Shown here: positions 35,505-47,418 of the stretch, piece after piece
Layout of the letters: each line of letters starts with the position of its first letter
Position numbering within the stretch: position 1 is the first letter of the stretch
NCBI GenBank assembly: GCA_026120185.1
Contig: JANUWF010001719.1
Coordinates: 806,001 to 870,000, forward strand
DNA: 64,000 nucleotides
DNA from: Voacanga thouarsii
Taxonomy: Eukaryota > Streptophyta > Magnoliopsida > Gentianales > Apocynaceae
Direction of reading: 5' to 3'
Program-made: the position numbers and the translations under genes
Notes under the pieces: generated by a model
Databases searched by the model: none
Seen by the model: only the letters and a program-made list of their open reading frames with translations
Told to the model about the DNA's origin: nothing

Positions 35505-35844
35505 TTCACTCCGTTTCAGATTATTTGTCTTATTTTTAACTTAATCATTTGTCTAAAATTATTTATCTCTTTAGAAAATTAAAATTTAATATTTTAAATT
35601 TATCCCTATTTAATAGTACTTTATTTTCTAAATAAGTTGATTTCATTTAAATAATAGAAGAAAGAAACAATTTGGATTATATAAAAAATTTAAAAATTTG
35701 AGTATTCCTTAATAAAGAGAGAAAGAGAATAAATTAAATTTTAAGGGGTTAAAATGAAAGAAAATATTTAGTTAACTAAAAAATCTACTTTTTTAATACT
35801 CGAGTAATCGATTAAATAAAATAGATAATTTGAGAGGAAAAGAG
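35505..35844. mobile_element. Stowaway-like MITE
   Basis: The left end CACTCCGTTTCAGATTATTT is mirrored by the right end (reverse complement CTCTTTTCCTCTCAAATTAT), with TA at 35503-35504 and 35845-35846. Degenerate and without coding capacity. Confidence 0.5.
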
Positions 35845-38800
35845 TAGATTTTATAATTTGAACGTAAATGTCATATACAATTACTTTTATATTTAAGTCA
35901 AAATTGTCTAAAACGCGTGCCGTGTGAAATGAAGCTCTAAACGTATCATTTGTCAAGAGATGGAATTGACTAGCACAAATAATTGAGACCTAATTGAATT
36001 TAGGGTTCTTGAGATCCAAGTGAAAGTGCTGCAATGTAGCCGAATTACATAGGCTAATTTGTCGTTATTTAGTATTTAATTACTAAAAGTATCTTTTGCT
36101 AATCTCAATGATAGCATCATTTCCAACTAATAGCACTATATGTCTAATTTGGATTTAAAAGAAGATATAAAAAATAAGTGCCTTTAGTTCCTACTCAACT
36201 TCAAAGGCCCCACTTTGCTTTTTTGCACATAGTAATCTTAGTAGTAGGTTTATGTGTGAAGTTAACATGCATTTGGTTAATTGTCTTTTATGTTTTTTAT
36301 TCTCATTTTTTTTAACACATATAAATCAAATGGTTAGATGTGAAATTAAATGTTATATACTAATTTTGGAAACTTAGCTACCCTCAATTTAGTGTGTGTG
36401 TGTGTATATATATATAATACTCATAAAGTTTTGTGAGTGTTAACTTTATTCTTGAAAAAATAAGATTATGAGAATTGAGTTGATACAATTAATTAATTAA
36501 TTAGCATCTTTCTTTGACTTCTTGCATTTGTCGATTTTTATTTTTCACCTTTGAATGTAATTTAATTTAACATTTGCTAGTATCCATTTAAATAAAAAAG
36601 GAAAAATGGATACTAACTAGTAATTAATTCAAGATTTAGATCTTTATTAGGGAAACTATTTATCATTTAATAAAAATACTTTTTGAGAATTGATTATGAA
36701 AGATTGCTATAATGAAAATGTCGACTAAACCTCGTATGAACCCTTTTAGACAAATTCTCCAATCATGAGACTTTCCCTAAATGATTGTTGGACATATAAA
36801 AGTCTTGGCCAAGTTAAGTTAATTATTCTTAAACAAACATAGAAGAGTTACTTGGATCTTGCCATTTCCAGTCAAACTCTTTATTTTCTTTTTCTATTTT
36901 ATTAATTTGTATCCATAGATTATAAAGTAGTCAAACCAAATGTTTGTTCAATAGTAAAATTACTAATTTAACTACGTGGACGTAATTACACATTCATGAA
37001 AAAACTCGGATCAACTAAAACAGTTCCATAGTTAATAAAATATTTAAATACAAAATCATTTTGTGTAATTTATTTATATATGTTTGACGAGGTAGACATA
37101 TCAGCTATGCCAATGCCATCCTAAGGTACTGCTAAATGGATAGATGTTCAACAGTTCGTGGATATTTTATATATATATATATATAAAAACCCCAATAACT
37201 TCACTAGTAATTAAAAGTTCTAATAGAAAATATTAGTTGAAAAAGGGTTGGGATACTGACAAAGGAAGAGTTGTTAGGGTGGAGTTATATATATGACAAA
37301 CTCGAGCAAGAAATGGATTCCATATGTCAAAAGGGTGAACCTAACATCTCGTTTTAATCCATAAAATAAATATGTAAATCGATTTTTTTTTAAAAAAAAA
37401 AGAATAATCATGAACATTTGACTCTGAAACTTTCTCGAACCAGTAAAAAAGAATAATTTTACTACTTAAATCAAAATTTGAGAAATTGGAAATCATATGC
37501 TATCATTTTATTGATGAATGCCTTAGGACTAAACTCACAATCCAAATCAGAAGATCATATACATGAAAGTCAGCTTTCAAATTGCTTATATACCATTTTG
37601 AAAGCCAATTTGTACCTTAATTATTCAAGTGATAAAGGTAAAAGCATTCCTGTCAAAGAGGAGAATTGAAGGGCCTGCAGTTAACAAATACTAATACTAA
37701 TTTATGTACTTGTTTAATCAATTTAATAACACTGTCTTACGGCATAGATTCCATTGTTTAAAAAATCTTAATAAAATCTAAATAAATACACAAAAAGTTA
37801 AAGAACACTAATAATGGGGATTGCATTTGATAATGAGAAGCACAAGTGGCTGGGATTTGATATTGACTATGTTGTCGTTTACTGTTCACTTTAAAAAAAT
37901 AATTAAATGAGGCATTCATACCCACATTCAAAATACCATTAGGGATATTTTTGGTAGTAGGATTAAGAATTTCCATTATTCTTTTTAGATTTTACTTCAG
38001 TTGTATCTTATTTTTGAAGTAGATTTAACTATGAGAAACAAAATCCCAGGTGATCCTCGAAGATCTAGGCCTATTGTTACTTCGGAAAAGGAGGGATTAT
38101 TAGGCTTTGACATATACTCTCCAACATATAAATTAAGAACTGTAACAGTTAAATTATTAGTTCAATAGTTCAAACTATATATATATGACCCTGTTAGCAG
38201 GATCCCTTCTCTTATTAAAAAATATGATAAATATATAAAATATATTAAGAATCCCTTCTCTTATGAATCTTTTTTTTTTAATTTTTTAAAGAGACTCTTA
38301 GACTATTATAAAGAAAAAAAAAGGAAGAGAGGATATACCTATAACTACTAATAATTACTTTAGTCTCTCTATTTTTATGCTACAAAATAGTGATTTAATG
38401 ATTAACCTCCCTTTTAATGCTTCTTTTATCCATTTTTGGGAATAAAAATTAAAGTAATTATTTACTGCCCTTTAATTACTTGTTGCCTCTATTCTTCAAA
38501 TGGCTTTTCCATTCCCTTTCCTTTTTCCATTTCACAAACTATAGTATCATTTCCTTTCCTCTCCCATCCCTTCTAAATATAGAGAAAAAGGTAGAAGATG
38601 GGCCAATGGGGAAGTATAGCAAGCCTTTTTTTAAAAAAAAAAAAAAGAAATGTGGGATTGAGAAAGCTTCCGAATGAGATTAAGTTATCTTGTTTAAAAT
38701 TAGAAGTATTGATTAGTACCTTATTATTAATGTTGCATATTTCACTGTATATATATGTGTGTAAATAATACTAGTAATATTTTATATTATTTTTTAAATA

Positions 38801-39289
38801 TTTTTTTAAACAATAACATGTGACAGTCTCCAAATGGTTGCCACGGCCATGATCCATGCTGTTGAAATTGAGGGCACTAATTCTATAGCTTTTGGGCATC
38901 CTTTCTTGAAGGGAGAGAAATCTAAACTCATTAAATATTGGCAAATGTGATTACAATTAATATAAAGTAGAAGACTAATTAATGAAGAGATTGGATAGTG
39001 TAAAAGCAAAAGTTAAAAGCACAGTTATTTGAGCCAAAAGAGGCCAATTCCAAAGCTAGCTTAGATTAGATGCATGCGGGATTGGGGAGTGGTTGGAGAA
39101 TGACAAGCCGAGAGAAAATTTACCTTTGCTTCCTTCCCCATTTCTTTCTTCACACAAAGATGGTTGGTAAAACATTGACAATATATACAAAGATTTTATT
39201 CATATAATTTTTCTCTCATTTTCTTTTTTTAATTATTTTTTAATGAAGAAAAAGTAAGTGAAATTTTTTACTAGAAAAAGCAAATTGTC

Positions 39290-39436
39290 GTATGACAACT
39301 TGTACAGTTATTTGAATTTATATGAATATTTGACACAATCACATAAACATTTCATACAATTTCATGAACATTTTACATGATAACATGAACATTAAAACGA
39401 CATCGTTTTGAATGGTCAAAACGATATCGTTCTACT
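39290..39436 (-). repeat. Dispersed repeat copy B, inverted relative to copy A
   Basis: It ends GGTCAAAACGATATCGTTCT, the complement of the copy A start. The flank continues to a perfect palindrome at 39515-39545, absent next to copy A. Confidence 0.6.
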
Positions 39437-39514
39437 AAAAAAAACTTTACTTTACATGCAATTACTTTTTCAAATATTAAATTTTTATCATTTTTTATCT
39501 GGGTTATGAAATCA

Positions 39515-39545
39515 CCGCGCAAGTTGCCGTATACAACTTGCGCGG
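39515..39545. repeat. Perfect 12-bp GC-rich palindrome
   Basis: CCGCGCAAGTTG, loop CCGTATA, CAACTTGCGCGG. A looser relative (CAAATTGTCGTATGACAACT) lies at 39279-39298, so the motif occurs twice in 260 bases. It contrasts with the AT-rich surroundings. Confidence 0.9.
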
Positions 39546-40677
39546 CCTCGGATGCGCTCTCGGAGGTTTGAAGATTTTTGGGTTGAATAGCCATCTGGCA
39601 AGGCTAAAGTGGACATTTCAATAGTGCCGATCAAATTGGGCCTAGTAGACGATTTTTTTTTGCTAGATGAGACGATGCTGAATGAGTGTCAAAGACAAGA
39701 GACGTTAATGTTTCTGTTGGGCTGAGAGAAGCCCATAGTAAAATTACTAGTCAAGTGTTTAAAAAAGTTAAACCCAATCCAATTGATTAGGCTCACTACA
39801 CTATGAGAGCCCAATGTTCCTTCCACGAAGTTAAGGTTTGAGCCTTCGAGGCCCTTTAACTGAAAAAAGGACCATCTATTATTGGGCAAAGAAATCCCTT
39901 TTAGCTGGGCCTAGAATATTTCAACTGTTGAAACTACCTAACATATACAGAAAGTTGGTAAAACTATTATATGCGATGAGGTTGGGCCCAATGCCATGTA
40001 AAGGACCTTAACGGTTTATTATTTTTTTTTTCCCCCAAATAATTGGAAACCTTAACAAATTTTTAAAAACATTTTATAAAATGAATGTAAATTAAACTTA
40101 TTACCTTTCTTCTTAAAAAAAAAAAAAGATCTTTCTCTTGGTAAGTTGTGTTTTTACCAGCAAAACTACTATTTTTCCATGTACAAACAGTATTTGAGCT
40201 TAATGCAATTTGTCACAAAGACTAATAATTTTTTAAAGAGTATCTACATTATTATATAAGAGAAGAGGGAAAGAGATGGGCATTTAAGACCCGATGAGTA
40301 TTGAACCTAACCACTACGAGCTTGTTTCATAAAGTTAAAATTTGCACATTGAAATCGAAACTTTTAAGTTTTGAATTTTAAAATATAAAATTTAAAATTT
40401 AAAGTTTAAATATTAAAAATTGAATTAATAATAATTTATTTATAAATAATATTTTATTATAATTTAGATTAAATATAAAAGAATAATAATAATTAAATAA
40501 ATATTTAAAAAATAAGATTCAGATTTCATACTTAGGACTTATTTAATAAAATAATTAAATATTTAAAATTAATTTATTAAATACTCATTTAATTAAATAT
40601 ATTTAATAACAATATGATTAAGTATTTATTTACTTTACTATGTTTGATTTACAAGTTCTTGTTAATATAATTAAGGT

Positions 40678-40867
40678 ACTAATTGACAAGGGTAACAAAG
40701 TAATTTGTTGGTCAATTCGTGTGGGGATAATGCATGAATGTTTAGCTAGTATGGCATGTAGGGGTTTTGATCGAAATGGGTCAAAACCCATTTTCAACAC
40801 ATTAAGGGGGCGAAAAATGTAGTAGTGACGTAGAGGGGTACCTCGTATTTGCAAAATGCGAGGTACA
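40678..40867 (+). repeat. Left terminal inverted repeat of the MULE
   Basis: It pairs with 46574-46749. The best block runs from GGGGTTTTGATCGAAATGGG through TCAAAACCCATTTTCAAC, then AAAAATGTAGTAGTG to GTACCTCG, with few mismatches; the outer 80 bases match only at ATTGACAAG. It ends in a palindrome (GTACCTCG ... CGAGGTAC, 40838-40866). Confidence 0.85.
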
Positions 40868-41014
40868 TTGGTACATTACGTTTTGCAAACACGAAATATA
40901 CCTCTGACTCTTTTCTGACATGAGTCGTTGAAAAATGGTCGAAAAAGTAATACCTCGTGTCTGCAAAATGCGAGGTACTCTATACTATACATTTTCCAGA
41001 CGCGAGGCACCAGG

Positions 41015-42090
41015 TATTTTTTCTTTTTTTTTTTCAATTTCTTTTTTATTCTATTAAATATTTTATTATTTTGTGACTTTTTCTTCTCATTTTTTATGAA
41101 GTTCCAAATTTTTATTAGAAAGAATTAATATTTTTTAAATAACACAAAATTATATATAAATTTAAATAATGCACAATTAAAATTTATTAGTTTAAATTTG
41201 ACTATAACATTTAATATACGTATTTTTATCACAATTAATTTTATTTATAATGATGTTGAAAAAAATTTATTTTTTACAGTTAATTTTATTTATATTAGAA
41301 TTAGAATTATATTTTTATTTTTAATTTAAAATTGAATTAATTTATAGTTAATTTAAATATTTTAATTTTGATATTTTTTATTAAATACCATTAAATATTT
41401 AGTTAATTTAAATATTAAATAAATTTAAATAGTTAATTTATAATATTTAATTGTTGAAGAAAATTAGAAAAATATAAATTCTCAACTATCTAAATACACT
41501 AAAATTATAATGTCAACTATTTAAATAATATTTAAATTTAAATCTCAATTATCTAAATTTCATAATCCCTTTACATTTCATAATTCAAATCATTTAAAAA
41601 ATCTATATTATATTTGTCTTTAAAATTCTATTATTATTTTCATTAAATGGCCAAAATAAATCGAACTTATTGTTCTCTCTATAGTTTTTAAATATAGATT
41701 ATATAGCACAGGTACACTAGCTTTTCACGAGGTCTCTTTTTTTTTTTTTTTGAAATTTCTTTTTTCTTCTATTATGCATTTTAACATTTTGTGACTTTTT
41801 CTTCTTATTTTTTATGAAGTTCTAAATTTTTATTAAAAGAAATTAATATTTTTTAAATAACAAAAAGTTATATATAAATTTAAATAACACACAATTAAAA
41901 TTTTTTAATTTAAATTTGACCATAACATTTAATGTACGTATTTTTACCACAGTTAATTTTATTTATAATATAATGATCTTGGAAAAAAATTTATTTTTAT
42001 AGTTAATTTTATTTTTATTGGAATTTGAAATAAATTTTTATTTTTAATTTAAAATTGAATTAATTTATAGTTAATTTAAAAATATTTAAT
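41015..42090 (+). repeat. Direct duplication inside the MULE
   Basis: About 340 bases at 41015-41360 recur at about 41735-42090. Both contain TTTTGTGACTTTTTCTTCT, TTTTTATGAAGTTC and ATTGAATTAATTTATAGTTA in the same order, with scattered differences and small indels. Confidence 0.8.
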
Positions 42091-42679
42091 TAAATATTTT
42101 AGCCTATTTAACGATATTTTTAAATATTTAATTTTAACTATAAATTATTGAATTAATTTAAATAATGATATTGTAACTAAAAATATTAAATTTAAATTTA
42201 AAATATTTATATTTAAATATTAAATAACGATAATATTTATAAATTTATATTTAATTTAACTATAAATTTTAAGAATATTTTATTTAATTGAAATATTGAA
42301 TTAATGATATTTTAAATATTTAACTAAATCGAACTTATTGTTCTCTCTATAATTTTTAAATATAGATTATATAGAAAATTAGATAATGATATTTTATTAA
42401 TGCTATTTTAACTTTAATTTTGAATGTAAATATGACTGTTAATGAAATGTAATTCATAATTTCATTCACATTTAATTATCTTACTTGAGGTATTTGGTAT
42501 TTACGAATTTATTAGTATATATATTTTAATATTGGTTGAATTGAGTTTTTAACATTATTCCCAACTCTTTTGTGGCTTTATGACATTAATAGGTTATCAT
42601 GCATGATTGGGAAGACATGAACTTTAAAACACGATACAAATAATAAACAAAAAACTTTATTACACATGAAATAATCTAA

Positions 42680-44640
42680 AAAAAATGATGAAAACTAATC
42701 CCATAATGAAATCCTCGACATCTTGAAGGTTGAACTCGTCTCCGAGGCTGTTCTTGCTGTTGTTTTTCGGGTGGTTCTTCTGGTTGTACTGCATCTTGCT
42801 CCTCATAACGGTGGGATAGATCGGGAATATCTATAGAATGCCTGTGCGGTATCTGAGATCGTCCAGTCGATAGACCGGCAGGAAATTCATCAGCTGAAAA
42901 TAGGTATCTAGTATCGAAGATTAGGTACTATAGAGTAATAAAATCAGTTTGTCTATCTTCAATTGCTGCAGGATCACCATATTCATAATTGTATTCTTCA
43001 TCGTGTACTGATGAGTAGTGATCTTGTATAGGAATATCAGGTACAGTACGTCTGCATGTCCGTCTAACCCCTTTTCGTACTGGTAGTACTTCGCGATTGA
43101 CTTCTTGCTGGATTGGAGGTTTGAATCAGCAGTGTAGCTTCGTCTGGCTGATTCGTAGGGTGGGTGGTTCATCTCAATAGCGTTCATGTCTACATTCCAT
43201 CATTTCCTGTACGACGGGGTAAAGTGCAATGCGTTTTAAACATGACTATTTATTTCGCTGACTTTTATCTCCGAATTATTGTGAATCATTAACATGATGT
43301 GTTTCGCCATGAATTTCACACTCATATTTCGATGGTTCCCGTCGACTGTTCGGGCTAAACAAATGTTCTCTCCATACTATCGAGTAATTTGTCACAAGCC
43401 ACAACCTTTCTTTTTCCGTGCATGGATTCGCCAATAACATGGATGCTGTTGAGTTGAATTTTTACACTCGGCAACCCAATATGAACTCTTGCTTTCTACC
43501 ACCGTAAACTCACGATCGAACCTAATAGACCATGACCGAACAGCCCATAGCAACTCATTCTTATCCCTGAACCATATGCCAATCCTTAAGTCATTATTGG
43601 ATTTTGACCATAAATCCATCCCCTGACCTAGATTTATGCCATCAACTTCATTTTCCATCTCTTGTAAAGTATCTAATCGGTTAAGATAGATTGAATATGG
43701 TAGATCGTACAAACAGATCAATTCAGATGATCTATTTGTAGGTTGTTGCAATACAAAAGGATCGGGAATATCTTCTTTGGGATTGCCATCCCCCTCGTCC
43801 TCATCGGGTGAATCATCTGCGGTAGGCCCATCAATGTCTGACGTAGGTCTTAACCCGTCCACAGTCGCCTTCGAAGTACCTACCCAATTATGCTCTCGAG
43901 TTACCCAATCATCAACTAGGGTTACAACCAATGGAATACCGATTTCAACTGTTGAAAATAATTGCTGACTCGTCTGTACTTGAACAGATTGAATCCGGTC
44001 ATGAAGTTGAGGCATACCAAACCCAGTAGAAGCCAATATGATGTATTGATTGTTAGGTCCAACGACTGGGGTATTCAAAATTGATGTACTGAAAAGTGAT
44101 TGGAAAGTCTCATTTTGAATATGTGGAGGATCGTTGGCTATAGTTGTTGAAAAATTTAAATCGAAGTTAGGTATGTTGATAGGAACAATTGAGTTAAGTA
44201 ATGCAGTGAACGATTTAGTGATAGGAGTTGGGATATTATGCTCTGGAAGATCTGTTGTTGTTGCATTTGGAATCTAGACGATCTCATGGTGAACATGCAG
44301 ATCAATTGGTTGTCCCTTCACGGTAGATGCATAGTACTACAAATTTTTCATATCATCGTTATCTATTATAACAGCGGTTATAGACCTCGTCACTGTACCA
44401 AAAACATTATCTTCCCTTATTGTGATTTGTAACTTCATAGTAGACATGTCCAATCCTCAAATAGCACATATTTTATTGACTAAACCTCCAAAACTAACTC
44501 GATTTCGAATAATCAATGCCTTGCGATAAGGACCATTAAAAAAATCGTCGTGTGGGGTCCGCATAATTTCACAATCCCAATATAACCGTAGTCTTACAAG
44601 TTCTTCTAATGACATTGTATCTAAATAAATGATGCAGGAT
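42680..44640 (-). pseudogene. Broken mudrA-type transposase
   Basis: Read leftwards, the frame opens near 44618 with MSLEELVRLRLYWDCEIM, is interrupted by stops (about 44458, 44345, 44278) and continues as an open stretch of 228 codons (44078-43392). Its end, GIWFRDKNELLWAVRSWSIR ... REFTVVESKS ... CYWRIHA, is the N-terminal DNA-binding domain of plant MuDR transposases (GxxFxxKxEL...AVxxxSIxxxREF). Acidic linker residues precede it. The DDE catalytic core and SWIM zinc finger that should follow are missing. A proline/glutamine-rich tail (42900-42690) looks like the original C-terminus, so an internal deletion is likely. Confidence 0.75.
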
Positions 44641-45065
44641 TTTTCTATTAAAAAAATAGAGTATGTTACAACTTTGAATTAATATATGAAACAATAAATT
44701 ATAATCAGTACAAATCTATCTCAAATAGCTAAAATATTTGATTTATGCAAAAAATGAGCATTTAATATATTCCACACTAATTATTACCTATTATAAAACT
44801 TACTAAGATAATTAAGATTAATTATTCAAGAAGTTAACATATATTTAATTTAAAATCCCAAAATCCATAAAGCTCAAGGTTTTCTTATTCTAGAAAAATA
44901 ATTACTGGAGAAAACTAATTAAATAATGAAGTTAAACAAGATTTTGTATCATTAATTGTTTGTAAAAAACATAAATTTTCAAATCTCAGTGATAAGTGAA
45001 AACTTAAAGAAAATATGAAGGATCTTTATTAAGTTAATAGCTAAAAAAATACGTAACTAATAATT

Positions 45066-45574
45066 TTCATGCTATACGAATATATTTAAAAAAAATATTA
45101 AATAGACTATTCAAATGATATGTAAATTTTCATACTAAAAAAATATGTAAATAATAATTTTCATGCTATACGAATGTATTTAAAAAATATATTAAATAGA
45201 CTATTCAAATGATATGTAAATTTTCATGCTAAAAAAATATGTAAATAATTTTCATGATATATGAATGTATTTAAAAAAAATTAAATAGACTATTCAAATG
45301 ATATGTGAATTTTCATGCTAAAAAAAATATGTAAAATTTCATGCTAAAAAAATATGTAAATAATAATTTTCATACTATACGAATGTATTTAAAAAATATA
45401 TAAAATAGACTATTCAAATGATATGTAAATTTTCATGCTAAAAAAAATATGTAAATAATAATTTTCATACTATACGAATGTATTTAAAAAATATATTAAA
45501 TAGACTATTCAAATAAAATGTAAATTTTCATGTTAAAAAAAATGTAAATTTTCATGCTAAAAAAAATGTAAATA
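45066..45574. repeat. Minisatellite, about 95-bp unit, five copies
   Basis: Each unit contains TTTTCATGCTATACGAATGT, then AAATAGACTATTCAAATGAT and GTAAATTTTCATGCTAAAAA. Copies differ by small A-tract changes; the third and fifth contain an extra partial unit. It lies inside the MULE, upstream of its transposase. Confidence 0.88.
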
Positions 45575-46573
45575 ATTACTATTCAGATAGACATATTAAA
45601 TTATATTTAAAAATTAGATTAATTTTCAAATGTATGCATTACTTATGGAATTCTATATAAAATAACTAGTGATTCATACTGCTAATAACAAAAGATTTCA
45701 AGCTTAACATTGACTAAATTTTAATTGAAATCAATGATATTATAGGATTATATTAGATGAATTAGCCGCATTTTTTATTAAGAGTAAAATATTAAAAATT
45801 TAAACTATAAAATTATAATAATTAATTTTATTTAAAAAATTAGAAGATAAATTAAGAAATTAGCCGCATAATTTTTTTTTTACAATTTGAGGAAATTAAT
45901 TTATTATTTTAATAGAATTTTAATTATTAAAAGTATAAAAATAGTATATTTTATTTAATTTAAGATTATCTTATTCGTCTAACACACTATAAATGTCATA
46001 ATATACAGTAAACATATTTTCAAAGTATAATTAAAATACACCGTCTATACATGTTTCAAACAATTAAATTAAATAATTAATTCAACTACACAATTTAATT
46101 ATAAATACATAATTCAACATATATCACATCATTATAAAAAAATAAACTACACAAGAATTTAATAGATAGTATCTCTATATAATATTTTTTTAAAAAAACC
46201 TATAAAATATACGTCAATATATATGTGTTCCTGCGAACACTCTCTGATTGAAATTCTTCTTTGACTCCCTCCTGTGCGATGGCTGATCTCTTCACAGCCC
46301 CAGAAAAAATTTTAAAACAGACAATGAAATGGAAAAAAGAAAGCAGAGAATAGAGAATGAGAAGAAACAGAATGGAGAATGAAAATGCGAGGGATGATAC
46401 AAATGGCAAATGTTGTATGTATATATAGGCGGAGGAAAGTGCCTCTATGTGGCTCGTGATAGGAAAGCAGAGAATGGTCAAAAAGCCCGTGAAATGGGCA
46501 TGCAAAAAAATCATGGGGCCGCTGAAAAGTGTCTGAAAAGCGAATAGCGGCCCATGTGGCTGCTGTAAGAGAT

Positions 46574-46749
46574 ATACCTCGCGTTTTGGAAACGCCAGGT
46601 ACTCCTCTGTACCACTACTATATTTTTTGCCTCCTTTAATGCGTTGAAAATGGGTTTTGATCCATTTCGGTCAAAACCCCATGGCATGTAACCCAAGTGA
46701 GAGATGCAGAAGAACATAGGAATAGCCTCATCGCTTGTCAATTTAGGGA
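46574..46749 (-). repeat. Right terminal inverted repeat of the MULE
   Basis: Inverted copy of 40678-40867. At its inner edge TACCTCGCGTTT pairs with AAACGCCAGGTA (46575-46601) as a near-perfect hairpin. Confidence 0.85.
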
Positions 46750-46754
46750 CTTAG

Positions 46755-47377
46755 AGCATTTTAATGTTCTGAATTCCCAATTAACATAATTTGTTTTTTA
46801 CCATTTGAAAAAAAAAACTAACATTTAACGAAAATTGAATTTAAAGGTGATATCGTATCGTAATCAATTTGTTCAGTATCAATAATCTCAGGCTGATTTA
46901 TTTAAATATGTAGTTTACTAACCAACTTCCCCATATGAAGTTGTGGTAAAAAATTCTACATATAATTCCTGGCATTGTTTTGATTTGACCTACAAATAGC
47001 TGTTTATTACCATATTATATGCTGAAAAGATGCTGTTTTCCACCTTCTTAATCTGTCAATTTCAATCACTTAGTTCCAATAATTTACCAAGTCCCCAATT
47101 TTGTCTTGGCTGAGTTTATTTTTTCCCAGTTGAACAAATCAACTGCTTGAAGGGGAATTAGAAAACGCATTAATTAGTACCAATCAGCAAGAATATATCC
47201 TTTCAAGCGATAAGGTAGATAGTTGTTTTCCAATTGTTTTGCCATTGTTTGGAAGATATATAGTAGAGTTCTTGACATCCAAAACCTCTTAAGCAATTTG
47301 CAGTACAAGAAAAATGCTTTGATGTTTAACTTGTTACAAAACTAAGTGCAACTAGTCTTGTAATTCAAATAATTATT

Positions 47378-47418
<41 letters not shown>

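Larger units (their letters stand above)
32914..40670. other. Gene-free stretch with scattered repeat remnants
   Basis: No recognisable gene; short frames such as 38806-39009 and 37758-37976 have no domain. It holds an LTR-like remnant, a MITE, an inverted pair of dispersed repeats and a strong palindrome, each listed separately, plus short TA runs (35459-35475, 37169-37185). Confidence 0.55.
40676..46750 (-). mobile_element. Degenerate Mutator-like element (MULE)
   Basis: About 190-base inverted repeats bound a 6-kb segment. Inside, the minus strand carries a broken mudrA-type transposase; the rest is AT-rich filler with tandem and direct repeats. Long terminal inverted repeats with an internal MuDR-family gene define a MULE. 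I could not settle the outermost bases or the 9-11-base target duplication (the flanks near 40675 and 46750 do not match clearly), so the ends are good to about 15 bases. The transposase core is missing, so the element cannot move by itself. Confidence 0.8.

Noticed and set aside
38806..39009. 67-codon frame, with an equally open plus-strand frame
   Set aside because: Both strands read open for a short distance, but neither translation matches a family I can name; too short to support.
43777..43968. Plus-strand frame inside the MULE
   Set aside because: Antisense shadow of the acidic linker of the broken transposase.
46200..46514. 104-codon minus-strand frame near the right MULE end
   Set aside because: No domain and located in non-coding subterminal sequence of the element.
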